Positions 16,307 to 25,833 of a stretch of 64,000 nt of DNA are shown here, one piece after another. The translations under genes and the position numbers were made by a program. Below the pieces are notes generated by a model, which did no database searches, was not told the origin of the DNA, and was given only the letters and a program-made list of their open reading frames with translations. Position 1 is the stretch's first letter; each line of letters begins with the position of its first letter. The DNA lies in the NCBI GenBank assembly GCA_946415315.1, contig CAMKRZ010000005.1:1-64000 (forward strand). Direction: 5' to 3'. The stretch is from an uncultured Lachnoclostridium sp. (GTDB lineage Bacteria; Bacillota; Clostridia; Lachnospirales; Lachnospiraceae).

Positions 16307-18418
16307 ATGAGTCAGACTCAGCCGCAACAGCGGAAGAAGAAAATGAGCAAGAAGAAAAAGAGACAGCAGCGCAATCGGATGATCCTGATGGCTGCGATCT
16401 TTGCTCTGTGCGTGACGGGAGTCGCGTTTATCCTGTGGCCGAAGGGCGGCGATCCGGGGACGACGGACAAAGTGACGCCGACACCCGGGCAGGAGAAACA
16501 AAATCCGGGAGATCCGACACCGACAGGAACCGAAGCGGTGCCGACCGGCGAACCCGGGGAGGAGGAGATCGACTGGAAGAGCATGCCGCTCACGGGACTT
16601 GCGTTTGAGGAGGCGATGTCCTCGAACAGCAAATACGCTCCGTTAAACGGCAAATACTACGACTGGATCGACCTGATCAACATCTCCTCGTCGCCGATCA
16701 ACTTAAGCGACTACTGGATCAGTGACAGCAAGGACAATCCTCAGAAATATCAGCTGCCGAACGTGACGCTCGGGGCAGGTGAGCGGTACACGCTCTACTG
16801 CAACGGTGTCGGTGAGGGCAATCAGGCGCCGTTCAAGATCAGTTCCAGCGGTGAGAAGATCTACCTTTCCAACGCGGACGGGTTCTGCGACCGGATCAAG
16901 GTGCCGGGCGATCTTCCGGCGGACTCGAGCTTCGGGCGCAAGGACGGCGAGTGGCTGTATTTTGACAATCCGACGCCCGGCAGCGCTCCCGGCGAGGGAT
17001 ATGCGGCGCGCACGTCGGTTCCCGCGGCCAATTACACTTCGGGCATTTACAACGAGCCGCTTATGATCACGCTGTTCGGCGAGGGAACGATCTACTACAC
17101 GACCGACGGCAGCAAGCCGACGACAGCATCGAAAGTATATACCGGGGACATCCCCGTGACCGATGTGACCACGATCCGCACATTTGCCGTGAAGGACGGT
17201 CGTGAGAGCGAAATGGCGGCGTACACCTACGTGATCGGCAAGACACATGAGCTTCCGGTTCTCGTTGTGAACGGGCCGTATGAGACTACGCTCGGACCGA
17301 AGGGTGTCGTGGAGCTCAACAAGAAAGGCAGCGGTATCGAGGCGGAAGTCATGATGACGCTGATCGAGAACGGCGAGGAGAAATTTTCCGTGCCGTGCGG
17401 AATCTCGCTCTCCGGAAACAACGGCGGAAGCCGTGACGCGGACAAGCGAAACTTCAACGTAAAATTCCGCTCCTCCTACGGGGCGAGCAAACTCAAATAT
17501 AAGGTGTTTGACGATCTGGATATCGACTCGTTCGATTCGCTCCGGCTTAAGGGCGGCGGCGAGGACTGGGAGTTTGCCATCATCCGCGACGAGTTTATGA
17601 CGCACATGACCATCGGCAACACGGCGCTCTGCGCGCAGGCGAGCAAGCCGGTTGTCCTGTATCTCTCCGGAGAATACTGGGGCATCTACTTCATCCGCGA
17701 GCGGTTCAGCGAGGATTACGTTGCGTCGCACTACGATGTGTCCACGGAGTCGGTGGATCTGCTTCAGGGCTATACGGAATCGGTTGAGGCAGGCACAAAG
17801 GACGATTACGTCGCGCTGTACACATACGTTAAGAACCACGATCTCTCCGTTCAGGATAACTACGATTACGTAGCGAGCCGCATCGATCTTGACAGCCTGT
17901 TTGACTGGTACATTTGCCGCTCCTATATGGGCGACAAGGACCCGGGCGGCAACATCCGGTACTTCCGATCGTCCGAGGGCGACAACAAATGGCGCTGGAT
18001 GTTCTTTGACCTTGACTGGGGCTTCTACCACGAGAAGGACGATCCGCTGACCTGGCAGCTCGAGAGCACAAATGTTAAGAACAGAAACACCGTGATCATG
18101 CTCCGGAAGATTATTCAGAGCCCGAATGGCAAGGACGCGTTCCTCAAGCGCTACGCGCATCTGATGGACACCTTCCTCAACGAGGAGTACATCACGAAGG
18201 AGATCGATCACTGGAAGTCGATCATCGAGTCCGAGATCCCGGCCGATCGCCAGCGCTGGGGCAAGACCGTAAGCGGCTGGAACAGCCAGATCGAGAAGCT
18301 TTACAACTACGTCAAGGACGGCAAGCGAGACAAGAACGTGCTTCGCGATATCAAGTCGTACTTCAAGCTTTCGGATTCGCAGATGAAGGAGTACTTCGGC
18401 GACAAGTATAATCCGTGA
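16307..18418 (+). CDS. CotH-kinase family surface protein with lamin-tail domain
   Basis: A 703-residue membrane-anchored protein. A Lys/Arg-rich cytoplasmic start (1-26) precedes one TM (about 26-45) and a Pro/Thr linker. A lamin-tail-type beta domain follows (about 90-225: YDWIDLINISSSPINLSDYWISD), then a chitobiase/hexosaminidase C-terminal-like domain (about 240-312: TIYYTTDGSKPT), then a CotH kinase domain (about 315-695: KRNFNVKFRSSYG, LKGGGEDW, FFDLDWGF). CotH proteins are atypical secreted kinases; in non-sporulation settings they sit on the cell surface near polysaccharide genes. The substrate is unknown. AAGGAG and GGAGAG sites lie upstream of ATG 16307. Confidence 0.85.
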   Translation: MSQTQPQQRKKKMSKKKKRQQRNRMILMAAIFALCVTGVAFILWPKGGDPGTTDKVTPTPGQEKQNPGDPTPTGTEAVPTGEPGEEEIDWKSMPLTGLAFEEAMSSNSKYAPLNGKYYDWIDLINISSSPINLSDYWISDSKDNPQKYQLPNVTLGAGERYTLYCNGVGEGNQAPFKISSSGEKIYLSNADGFCDRIKVPGDLPADSSFGRKDGEWLYFDNPTPGSAPGEGYAARTSVPAANYTSGIYNEPLMITLFGEGTIYYTTDGSKPTTASKVYTGDIPVTDVTTIRTFAVKDGRESEMAAYTYVIGKTHELPVLVVNGPYETTLGPKGVVELNKKGSGIEAEVMMTLIENGEEKFSVPCGISLSGNNGGSRDADKRNFNVKFRSSYGASKLKYKVFDDLDIDSFDSLRLKGGGEDWEFAIIRDEFMTHMTIGNTALCAQASKPVVLYLSGEYWGIYFIRERFSEDYVASHYDVSTESVDLLQGYTESVEAGTKDDYVALYTYVKNHDLSVQDNYDYVASRIDLDSLFDWYICRSYMGDKDPGGNIRYFRSSEGDNKWRWMFFDLDWGFYHEKDDPLTWQLESTNVKNRNTVIMLRKIIQSPNGKDAFLKRYAHLMDTFLNEEYITKEIDHWKSIIESEIPADRQRWGKTVSGWNSQIEKLYNYVKDGKRDKNVLRDIKSYFKLSDSQMKEYFGDKYNP

Positions 18419-18442
18419 TCATCGGAAAATGAGTAAAAACAG

Positions 18443-18486
18443 CGGCACGCAGGTACCGGTCAACCCGGGCTTGCGTGCCGTTTTGC
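18443..18486 (+). terminator. Terminator after the CotH gene
   Basis: CGGCACGCA (18443-18451) pairs with TGCGTGCCG (18472-18480), followed by TTTT. Two GGAAAATG octamers (18424, 18545) flank it. Confidence 0.8.
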
Positions 18487-18556
18487 GTGTTGAGTGAGAG
18501 CCGCTCTGCCGCCGGAGGGCGGCGGACAGAAGTTGTTTTCCGAAGGAAAATGTCGG

Positions 18557-20788
18557 TTACAGCAGGCGGTTGGTCATGCTGCAGAGCCGGTATTTTCTCA
18601 GGCTCTTCTCGCGGAACGCTTCCGCGAGGGCGGTGTTTCCGCGAAGCATGGAAGCAACGACTTCCCGGGCATCGGCGGAAGCGCTGTAGAGGTGCTCCTC
18701 GTACGGCGTGAGCCATGTTACGGCATTGTCCGGCAGGCGTGGCTGAAGCCGTTCGCGGTATTCCGCGAGCGTCTCGTCTTCTTTTGCCGGCAGTTCGAGG
18801 TAGGCGAGGAGCCGCGAGTTCCGCCGATAGAGAACGCGGATCTGCTCCGCCGGCGTCATTTGCCGGAAGCGGCGGTTGTGGATCAGGCGGTCAAGCAGAA
18901 GCAGAGGGATCGCGAAGAGCACAAGCGCGACAAGTCCGATCAGGATGTAGAGACCGATCCGCAGAGCGGGGAACGTCGAGGACGATTCCTCGTTCTCTGC
19001 CTCCGGCTCGGACTCAGGCTGCACCGGCGGTTCCGTCGGCTTCGGGGTGGGCACCCACGGAGTCGGCTCATTTTCGCTGGTGATCGACCAGAGTTCGCCT
19101 TCCGTGTAGCCCGGGGTAGCATCAAACGGGATCCAGCCGACATTTTCAAAATAAATCTCGCACCAGGCGTGCGCGTCCTCCGAGGTGACTACGGTCGTTC
19201 CCTCCGAGGCGATCGCCGAGTTGAAGCCGTACACGTAGCGGGCCGGAAGGCCTTCCGACCAGGCGAACAGCACCATGGCAGTTGCAAAATGGGAGCAGTA
19301 GCCGCGCCGCGATCCGACGAAGTATTCCAGGAAGGAGGCTCCGTCCGTGACGGTGTCGGGCATTTTCCCGGGAGTTGTCGTGTACGTGAACCCCGAGAGC
19401 GCCTGCGACAGAAGCATCATCCGCTCAAAGGCGTTGTCTGTTTCGCCGACAGCGTTGAGCAGAAACTCGCGCGCCGCGTCAGGGAGCACGAACTCGTGCA
19501 GGTATCGTGTTTTCATCCGTGCCTGATGCTCCAGGAGGCGGTCGAAGGTCAGATGGTCCATGGCGCCGCGGTACTCCACGAGGATCAGGTTCCAGTCATC
19601 CTCAGTGATCGGCTCGACCTCGCGCATGAACTCGAGGAAGGCGCTGTGCAGCCGGTTCATGCGGTAGCCTGCCACGACATACTCGGTGTTGATCCCCATT
19701 TTCCGGCTGAAAACAAAGTTGTGACCCTGCTGGGTGAAGTCATTCTGCGAAAGAAGGTTTCGGGTGAGGAGCGTTTTCTCCGGCGCGATCATGAAGCGGC
19801 TTGCGAATTCGCGATAGGTGATGCGGACTTCGATCGACTGCAGGTAGTCGTAAGCGTGCTCGGCGCGGCTGAACGTGCTGCGCGACTCTAAAACGTCGAG
19901 GTTGCTCTCATCCGTGTCGTCCTCGATGGTCGCGCGCCAGGTGAGGCCTTCCAGCGTGTCGCAGTACTGCCCGGCGAGATAGATGCGCGAGGGCGGGGAG
20001 CCGCTGACACGCTCGATGCGGAACAGCTTCTTCTCCTCGTACTCGATGTTGCCGGTGATCGATGTGGGATCGTCGGAAAATCCGACTTTGTAGGTCTCGA
20101 GGTCATCCGCGCTCCCGCCGTTTCCCCTCTGGGTGAGGGAGATGGCAAAATCCTGAAGGCGGCCCCAGATGTTGCGGAACAGTTCCCAGTCGTAAGGCGA
20201 GTTTCTGACCGGAAGAAGCAGGGCAAGGGCGAACCAGATCGCGATGAACGGCGCGATGAACGTCAGATGCAGCGCGTGTTCCGTGTGCCCGCTCTTGCTG
20301 CGCCAAAGCGTCTGCGTCTCGTCCGCGAAGAGCAGAAGAAGAACTGCGAGGAAGAGCATGACGCAGGCCTGGGAGAGCGTGGTCTCGCTGATCAGGAAGA
20401 AAACAAGGACCGAGATCACGGTAGCGGCGGACACATACCTTGCCGCGCGGAACCGTCGGCACAGCACGGCGCACAGATCACAGCCAACCCCGAGCAGCGG
20501 AATGAGCCAGAGGTAGCGGTGTTCGTAGTGGTAGTCCTCGGTGCTCTCGAGCAGACCGTAGAGGGCGGGAAGCAGCAGAAAGATTGCCGAGGCGCCGAGC
20601 AACAGCAGTCGCTCCCTGCCGTGCAGGTATCGGAAGAACGCGCACACCGCACAGGTGAGGCAGGTGTACAGGACGGCGCCGAACGAAGCCGTCTCGAGGC
20701 CGAGCTCCGTACCGGCCATCGAAAGGACGGCGAGGGCCGCCGGGATCGCGAGGATCGGTTCATAACAGTAGGAGGCGTATCGCTTCAT
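18557..20788 (-). CDS. Membrane-anchored transglutaminase-like protein
   Basis: A 743-residue protein of the TgpA-like group. Hydrophobic segments fill about the first 200 residues. An extracellular region follows, ending in a transglutaminase core with Cys (RRGYCSHFATAMVLFAWSEGLPARYV region), His (SEDAHAWCE) and Asp (WIPFDATPGY) of the catalytic triad. A further TM near residue 615 and a cytoplasmic tail with DUF4129-like character close the protein. It is the third gene of a moxR/DUF58/transglutaminase operon, a conserved trio of uncertain role in the envelope or in protein maturation. The ATG at 20788 overlaps the previous stop (TGATG) with GGAGG upstream; a GTG one codon earlier is possible. 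Confidence 0.88.
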   Translation of the reverse strand: MKRYASYCYEPILAIPAALAVLSMAGTELGLETASFGAVLYTCLTCAVCAFFRYLHGRERLLLLGASAIFLLLPALYGLLESTEDYHYEHRYLWLIPLLGVGCDLCAVLCRRFRAARYVSAATVISVLVFFLISETTLSQACVMLFLAVLLLLFADETQTLWRSKSGHTEHALHLTFIAPFIAIWFALALLLPVRNSPYDWELFRNIWGRLQDFAISLTQRGNGGSADDLETYKVGFSDDPTSITGNIEYEEKKLFRIERVSGSPPSRIYLAGQYCDTLEGLTWRATIEDDTDESNLDVLESRSTFSRAEHAYDYLQSIEVRITYREFASRFMIAPEKTLLTRNLLSQNDFTQQGHNFVFSRKMGINTEYVVAGYRMNRLHSAFLEFMREVEPITEDDWNLILVEYRGAMDHLTFDRLLEHQARMKTRYLHEFVLPDAAREFLLNAVGETDNAFERMMLLSQALSGFTYTTTPGKMPDTVTDGASFLEYFVGSRRGYCSHFATAMVLFAWSEGLPARYVYGFNSAIASEGTTVVTSEDAHAWCEIYFENVGWIPFDATPGYTEGELWSITSENEPTPWVPTPKPTEPPVQPESEPEAENEESSSTFPALRIGLYILIGLVALVLFAIPLLLLDRLIHNRRFRQMTPAEQIRVLYRRNSRLLAYLELPAKEDETLAEYRERLQPRLPDNAVTWLTPYEEHLYSASADAREVVASMLRGNTALAEAFREKSLRKYRLCSMTNRLL

Positions 20789-21954
20789 CACAGCACCTCC
20801 TTCAGATCAGCATCGGGAGACACCTGTATCATTACCGTTCTCGGCAAGGAGTTCGGAAGAATGATTGCCGGAGTGCCTTCCGGCGCGACAAGATAAACGA
20901 CCACTGCAGTGCCGTTGCTGTTCAGGATTTTGGCGAAGCGTTCCGCCTCTGCGCTCCACGTTGAGAGCACGAAAAATGTGATGTGCCCGTTGACGGCATC
21001 CGGCCTTCTAATGAGGCCGTCGAACAGTCCGTCATCCCCGAAGGAAGGGGAGAAATTGAGATGGGCACAGATTTCGTAGTACTTGTCGAAGGAGTCGGCG
21101 CTGTCCATGCGGCAGGTCTCTGTCGCCTGCGACCGATGGGATGCGCGCACGGGAATCCCGCGGCGAAGAAAATAGGAGGCGAGGGCGAGCGCGATCTCGA
21201 GCATTTTATTTTCCGGAGGAAGATACTCCTCCGGTTTTTCCGAAGCGCGGAACGTGCTCAGAAGAATACAGACGTGCTGCTGCTGTTCACCTGTGACACG
21301 ACGCACGAGAAGCCGGCCTTCCTTCGCAGATGCTTTCCAGTGAATGCGGCGCAGGGAATCTCCCGGCTGGTACTCGCGCACGATCGCCTCGGGAACGGTG
21401 CCGTTCTGCGCGGATTCCCGCGCGAGAAGACGTGGCATGCGCACGCTTGCAAGATCGGAGAGGACGACCGTGTCCGGCCGGATGAAAACTTCCAGCGGCT
21501 CCTTATTTTTATACCGCATGCGGAACAGACGCAGGAAATCCGTGATCTCGACGGAGCGGATACCGACGTTGTAGGAGCCGCGGTATTTGCAGATCAGGGT
21601 GGTATCGCGGGTGATGCCCGTATCCGGGAACAGCTCGTACTCGATGCCGTCCCGAAGTTCCGTCAGCGACGAAAAATCCGAGTAAAAAAAGACTTTGACG
21701 CCGGCGAAGGCGAACTTCGCTTCGTCCTGCAGCGTGAAGAAGTACGGGATCGCATGGTTGCTGACGAAAGTTTTCCCCTCCAGTTTCTGGTAGATGGAAA
21801 ATCGCAGGCGAACGCTCAGAAGATAGCACAAGGACAGCAGCGGAAGGAGCGTAACCGCGATAAAAAAGCCATACGAAATCGTGCCGCCGTAGAAGGTGAT
21901 CCCCACAAGCGACACAATCCATAAAAGGCCGACGATAATACGGTTACGAAGCAT
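20788..21954 (-). CDS. DUF58 domain protein
   Basis: A 388-residue protein. Two N-terminal TM segments (about 5-45) are followed by a soluble region carrying the DUF58 signature YQPGDSLRRIHWKASAKEGRLLVRR region (about residues 195-225). The remainder resembles a von Willebrand-A-like fold. It lies between moxR and the transglutaminase gene, overlapping the latter's start codon. In characterised relatives the trio acts as a chaperone-like complex; the client here is unknown. Confidence 0.87.
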   Translation of the reverse strand: MLRNRIIVGLLWIVSLVGITFYGGTISYGFFIAVTLLPLLSLCYLLSVRLRFSIYQKLEGKTFVSNHAIPYFFTLQDEAKFAFAGVKVFFYSDFSSLTELRDGIEYELFPDTGITRDTTLICKYRGSYNVGIRSVEITDFLRLFRMRYKNKEPLEVFIRPDTVVLSDLASVRMPRLLARESAQNGTVPEAIVREYQPGDSLRRIHWKASAKEGRLLVRRVTGEQQQHVCILLSTFRASEKPEEYLPPENKMLEIALALASYFLRRGIPVRASHRSQATETCRMDSADSFDKYYEICAHLNFSPSFGDDGLFDGLIRRPDAVNGHITFFVLSTWSAEAERFAKILNSNGTAVVVYLVAPEGTPAIILPNSLPRTVMIQVSPDADLKEVL

Positions 21955-22011
21955 AGGCGCAGCGCTCCTGATCTCAGAGTTTACGTACGGCGGAAAGCCG
22001 CCGGTGAGGTG

Positions 22012-22992
22012 TTATTCCTTCGGAAGTTTGGCTTTTCTCACCAGAGTCGTCACGATCTCATCAGTGTCAGCGCCGGTCATGCGGGCTTCCTCGCTGAGGA
22101 TGACGCGGTGGTGAAGCACGTTGACGGCAACCGCGCGAACATCGTCCGGGCGCACAAACTCCTTGCCGTGAAGGTATGCCCACGCCTGCGAGGCGCGCAC
22201 GAGCGACAGGAGGGCGCGGGGGCTTGCGCCGAGGGCGAGCTGCTTCTCCACGCGGGTGAGGTCGATGATCTCGCGGATATAGCCGAGGACACTGTCGCTC
22301 ACGTGGACGGCGGCAGCCTCTCTGCGCATGCGAAGCACGTCGGAGACGTCGCAGACGCCGTCGGAAGAAGGCTTGTCGGAGGCCGCTCCGTCGGTGCCTT
22401 CCGCATTGGCAGCGCCGCTGACTCCGGCCTCGCTCCGAAGACCGTCCAGGTAGTTTCGAGCCATCGTCATCTCCGCGTCAGGGGCGGGATAGCCGACGCT
22501 TAGGCGCATCATGAAACGGTCGAGCTGAGCCTCGGGAAGCGGATACGTTCCGAGGTACTCGATCGGATTTTGCGTGGCGATCACAAAGAAGAGCTCCGGC
22601 AACGCATGACGGACGCCGTCGACGGTGACCTGACCCTCCGCCATGGCCTCGAGAAGGCTCGCCTGTGTCTTCGGCGAGGTGCGGTTGATCTCATCGGCGA
22701 GAAGCACCTGGTTCATGACGGGGCCCTCCCGGTAGTCGAACTCCGAAGTCTTCTGATTGTAAATGTAAAGACCGGTCACATCCGACGGGAGCGTGTCCGG
22801 CGTGAACTGGATCCGGCCGAAGCTGCAGCGGACGGCCTGCGCCAGCGTCTTGGCAAGCGTTGTCTTGCCGACGCCGGGAACATCCTCGAGCAGCACGTGA
22901 CCGCCCGCCAGCAGGCAGGCCAGAACATGGTCGACGACATTTTCCTTGCCGACAAATACGGTGTTGATCTGATCTCTCAGGTTCTGTATCAT
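22012..22992 (-). CDS. MoxR-family AAA+ ATPase
   Basis: A 326-residue AAA+ ATPase. Walker A is VPGVGKTTLAKT and Walker B is LLADEINRTSPKTQ. Sensor 1 is IATQNPIEYLGTYPLPEAQLDRF and sensor 2 lies in GASPRALLSLVRASQAWAY. Between the core and the C-terminal lid sits an Ala/Ser/Gly-rich insertion (about residues 185-215), longer than in most MoxR proteins. It is the first gene of the reverse-strand operon with DUF58 and the transglutaminase. GGAGG lies just upstream of ATG 22992. Confidence 0.92.
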   Translation of the reverse strand: MIQNLRDQINTVFVGKENVVDHVLACLLAGGHVLLEDVPGVGKTTLAKTLAQAVRCSFGRIQFTPDTLPSDVTGLYIYNQKTSEFDYREGPVMNQVLLADEINRTSPKTQASLLEAMAEGQVTVDGVRHALPELFFVIATQNPIEYLGTYPLPEAQLDRFMMRLSVGYPAPDAEMTMARNYLDGLRSEAGVSGAANAEGTDGAASDKPSSDGVCDVSDVLRMRREAAAVHVSDSVLGYIREIIDLTRVEKQLALGASPRALLSLVRASQAWAYLHGKEFVRPDDVRAVAVNVLHHRVILSEEARMTGADTDEIVTTLVRKAKLPKE

Positions 22993-23037
22993 AGTAAACC
23001 TCCGCAGAGTGGTTTTATATAAGAACGTATTATGATC

Positions 23038-23066
23038 AGTATACCACTATCCGGAAAATTCTTCCA
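23038..23066 (-). promoter_or_regulatory. Probable promoter of the moxR operon
   Basis: Reverse strand TATACT (23043-23038) with a weak TGGAAG 17 bp upstream (23066-23061), about 46 bases before moxR. Confidence 0.5.
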
Positions 23067-23225
23067 TGCTTTTTCCGATACGCCGTTGTTGAATTCTGTA
23101 GGGAAAACGGAGGCCGGTGTTCCCGGCAGCGGTGTTTGCTGCGTGTCGCGGGCATTTTCCGTATGGAAAAACGTGAAAAAACTGTGAAACATTGTAAAGA
23201 AAAAGTAAAAATGGGGAAAATATTA

Positions 23226-23254
23226 TTGTAAACGATATTTACGTGTGATATAAT
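23226..23254 (+). promoter_or_regulatory. Promoter of the NatA/NatB-like operon with internal dyad
   Basis: TTGTAA (23226-23231), a 17-bp spacer and perfect TATAAT (23249-23254). A dyad GTAAA-N5-TTTAC (23228-23242) starts inside the -35 and extends into the spacer, where a repressor could sit. The remaining leader to 23408 (154 bases) shows no other clear element. Confidence 0.75.
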
Positions 23255-23408
23255 CGCAGAAGTTGTGAATAACGAGGGAAACTGACTGCGAAGGCGGCCG
23301 GAACAGGCGGAACGAAGCTAAAAGGAATGCGGAACAAGCGCGTGTTTCGCAGCGCCCGCACGATTGCGGCAGCGGCAGGGGGATCCTGAAAAACGGGAGG
23401 TTAGAAAA

Positions 23409-24401
23409 ATGTCTTTCGAAGTACGTGAGTTGGTGAAGTCCTACGGAGAGAAGACCGTTGTGAACGGCCTGAGCTTCAAAATGGACGGCCCGGGTGTGTA
23501 TGCACTGCTGGGCACAAACGGCGCCGGCAAGACGACGTCGATCCGTATGATCCTCGGAATGCTGAAGAGGGATTCGGGGGAAGTCCTCTGGAACGGCACC
23601 GAGATGCAGCCGGAGAAGATGAACATCGGTTACCTTGCAGAGGAGCGCGGTCTGTATCCGAAGTATACGCTTCTGGATCAGCTGCTTTATTTTGCGAAAC
23701 TGAAGGGCGTGCCGAAGCACAAGGCGATGGAGAAGATCAAGTACTGGTCGAAGAGATTGCAGCTCGACGAGTACATTTTCCCTACGAGGAGAGTCAAGGT
23801 GAAGGGAGCTCTCAAGAAGAGCAATGATCCCGCGGACGACGGATATCGGACCGTGCCGGCGAAGAGCATGCGCGCGGAACAGCTCAGCAAGGGTAACCAG
23901 CAGAAGGTGCAGTTGATGGCGGCGCTTCTGTCAGACCCGGAGTTTGTCATCCTCGACGAGCCCATGAGCGGTCTCGACCCGGTCAACACCGACCTCTTCA
24001 AGGAAGTGATCCGCGATGAGATCTCCAAGGACAAGTATGTCATCATGTCGAGCCATCAGATGCCGACAATCGAGGAGTTCTGCTCCGATATCACGATCAT
24101 GAACCGCGGCAACGTGGTTCTTCAGGGCAATCTGAACGAGATCAAGAAGAGCTACGGACGTGTCAATCTCTTCGTAAAATGTGAGCAGCCGATCGACGAG
24201 TATATCCGGGCGGCAGGCCTTACGGTGATCGAGGAGACGCCGGCGGAGACGCAGCTTCGCGTGACCGGTGAGGAGCAGGCGATGGCCTTCCTCAACACGC
24301 TGATCACGAACAAGATCACGGTTATCCGGTTTGATCTGCGCGAGCCTTCGCTGCACGAAATCTTTGTGGAAAAGGTAGGTGCGGGCAATGAAGAGCAGTG
24401 A
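23409..24401 (+). CDS. ABC transporter ATP-binding protein, NatA-like
   Basis: A 330-residue ATPase. Walker A is GTNGAGKTT, the signature is LSKGNQQK and Walker B is FVILDEPMSGLDP, followed by the H-loop SSHQM. Compared with most NatA-like proteins it carries an extra segment before the signature (about residues 120-155, rich in Lys/Arg). It partners with the two permeases that follow and should power export of an unknown substrate (sodium, antibiotic or lipid are family precedents). GGGAGG precedes ATG 23409; the open frame upstream has no better start. Confidence 0.9.
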   Translation: MSFEVRELVKSYGEKTVVNGLSFKMDGPGVYALLGTNGAGKTTSIRMILGMLKRDSGEVLWNGTEMQPEKMNIGYLAEERGLYPKYTLLDQLLYFAKLKGVPKHKAMEKIKYWSKRLQLDEYIFPTRRVKVKGALKKSNDPADDGYRTVPAKSMRAEQLSKGNQQKVQLMAALLSDPEFVILDEPMSGLDPVNTDLFKEVIRDEISKDKYVIMSSHQMPTIEEFCSDITIMNRGNVVLQGNLNEIKKSYGRVNLFVKCEQPIDEYIRAAGLTVIEETPAETQLRVTGEEQAMAFLNTLITNKITVIRFDLREPSLHEIFVEKVGAGNEEQ

Positions 24402-25833
24402 GCTTAGAGGGACCGGCGAGGTCTTTCGCTTTACGCTCATTCAGACCGTCAAGAGCAAGGCGTACATTGTCTCGGCAATCTTCATGCTGGTTGTGGCTCT
24501 TCTGGCCGCGCCGGTGATGCAGCTCATCAAGGGCAGCGGTGAGAAGAAGGAACTGGAAGAGACCGCCATCGAGACGGTACATATCTGTAATGGGCTTACG
24601 TTTGTGGACAATGCATCGGCGATCACGGACATGACCGGGAAAAAAGCATTTTCCAAAGTAAAGTTTGAGGAGATGCCGCTGAATCTTCCCGGAGATCTTC
24701 TTGAAATGGCATCGACAATGTCACTCGAGGAGATTGCGGCAGCCTACCGCGAGGCGGATGAGGCGAACTACAAGAAGATCAGTGAGCAACTCGAAGGGCA
24801 GGGCTCAAAATGCAAGGATGTCATTCTCCACACGTATATGAATGAGGAGCGCGGCATCACGGTTGAGGTCGTGCGCGTTGCCGGAAGCGACGTGAATGAC
24901 GACGAATGTCAGGAACTGCTCTCAAAGGTTTGTGAGAATCTGGATGAGTACAAGATCAAGATCAGCGGGCTTTCCGAGGACGATCTGAAGATTCTGGATT
25001 ACAATTATACGGTTGAGATGAACTATCTCGGCGCGGACGGAACAATCTCGGCCGAGGAGGACACCGGTATCGGCAGCGGCCAGTTCGGCGTTGCGTATGC
25101 ACTCATGTTTATCGTAGCCATGGTCTGCATTATGTCGGGAACGCAGGTTGCATCCGCGGTTGTCACCGACAAATCCAGCCGTGTCGTGGAGCTGTTGCTC
25201 ACCTCAGTTCGCCCGATGGCGCTTCTGTTCGGTAAGATCCTCGCCATGCTTGTGGCGACGGTCGGGCAGTATGTTGTTCTCGTCCTTGCGATGGTGTGCT
25301 CCAACAAGCTGACGGAAGTTCTGTTCCACACGGAGGCGTCGTATCTCACGTCGCTGATCCCGACGGGAATCCTGTCGAACCTTACGATCGTCAATGCGTT
25401 GATCTCGCTTGCGCTGATCGTGCTCGGCCTGGTCTTCTACGCGACGCTTGCAGGCATCTGCGGCGCGATGGTCAGCAAGATGGAGGAACTTCAGGAGGCG
25501 CTTAAGTATTTTACGTTTACTTCGATCATCGGCATGTACATGGGGATCGGAGCGATCATTTACATGCAGAAATCGTCGACGGGGCCTTTCGTCCGGTTCT
25601 GCGAAGTGTTCCCGCTGTCGTCCCCGATGGTGACGCCGGGCGCACGTATCATCGGTGTGGTGCCGATTACGTACGCGCTGATCGCGATCGCTCTTCTGTT
25701 GGTGCTGGATTTCCTGTTGATCCGCTTTGCGGCGGGCGTGTATGAAGGTCTGATCACCAACATGGGCAATCGACTGACGTTCAAAGATGTTATTGCTATG
25801 GCAAGAAATAAGAGCAAAGGAGGTGCGAAGTAA
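24388..25833 (+). CDS. ABC-2 type permease, NatB-like (first)
   Basis: A 481-residue membrane protein. TM1 is at about 20-40, then a large extracytoplasmic domain (about 45-225), then a cluster of about five TMs (from about 230) containing the loop QVASAVVTDKSSRVVELLLTSVRPMALLFGKI, the conserved ABC-2/NatB coupling segment. It overlaps the ATPase gene by 14 bases, indicating coupling. It forms a heterodimer candidate with the next gene. Confidence 0.88.
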   Translation: MKSSELRGTGEVFRFTLIQTVKSKAYIVSAIFMLVVALLAAPVMQLIKGSGEKKELEETAIETVHICNGLTFVDNASAITDMTGKKAFSKVKFEEMPLNLPGDLLEMASTMSLEEIAAAYREADEANYKKISEQLEGQGSKCKDVILHTYMNEERGITVEVVRVAGSDVNDDECQELLSKVCENLDEYKIKISGLSEDDLKILDYNYTVEMNYLGADGTISAEEDTGIGSGQFGVAYALMFIVAMVCIMSGTQVASAVVTDKSSRVVELLLTSVRPMALLFGKILAMLVATVGQYVVLVLAMVCSNKLTEVLFHTEASYLTSLIPTGILSNLTIVNALISLALIVLGLVFYATLAGICGAMVSKMEELQEALKYFTFTSIIGMYMGIGAIIYMQKSSTGPFVRFCEVFPLSSPMVTPGARIIGVVPITYALIAIALLLVLDFLLIRFAAGVYEGLITNMGNRLTFKDVIAMARNKSKGGAK

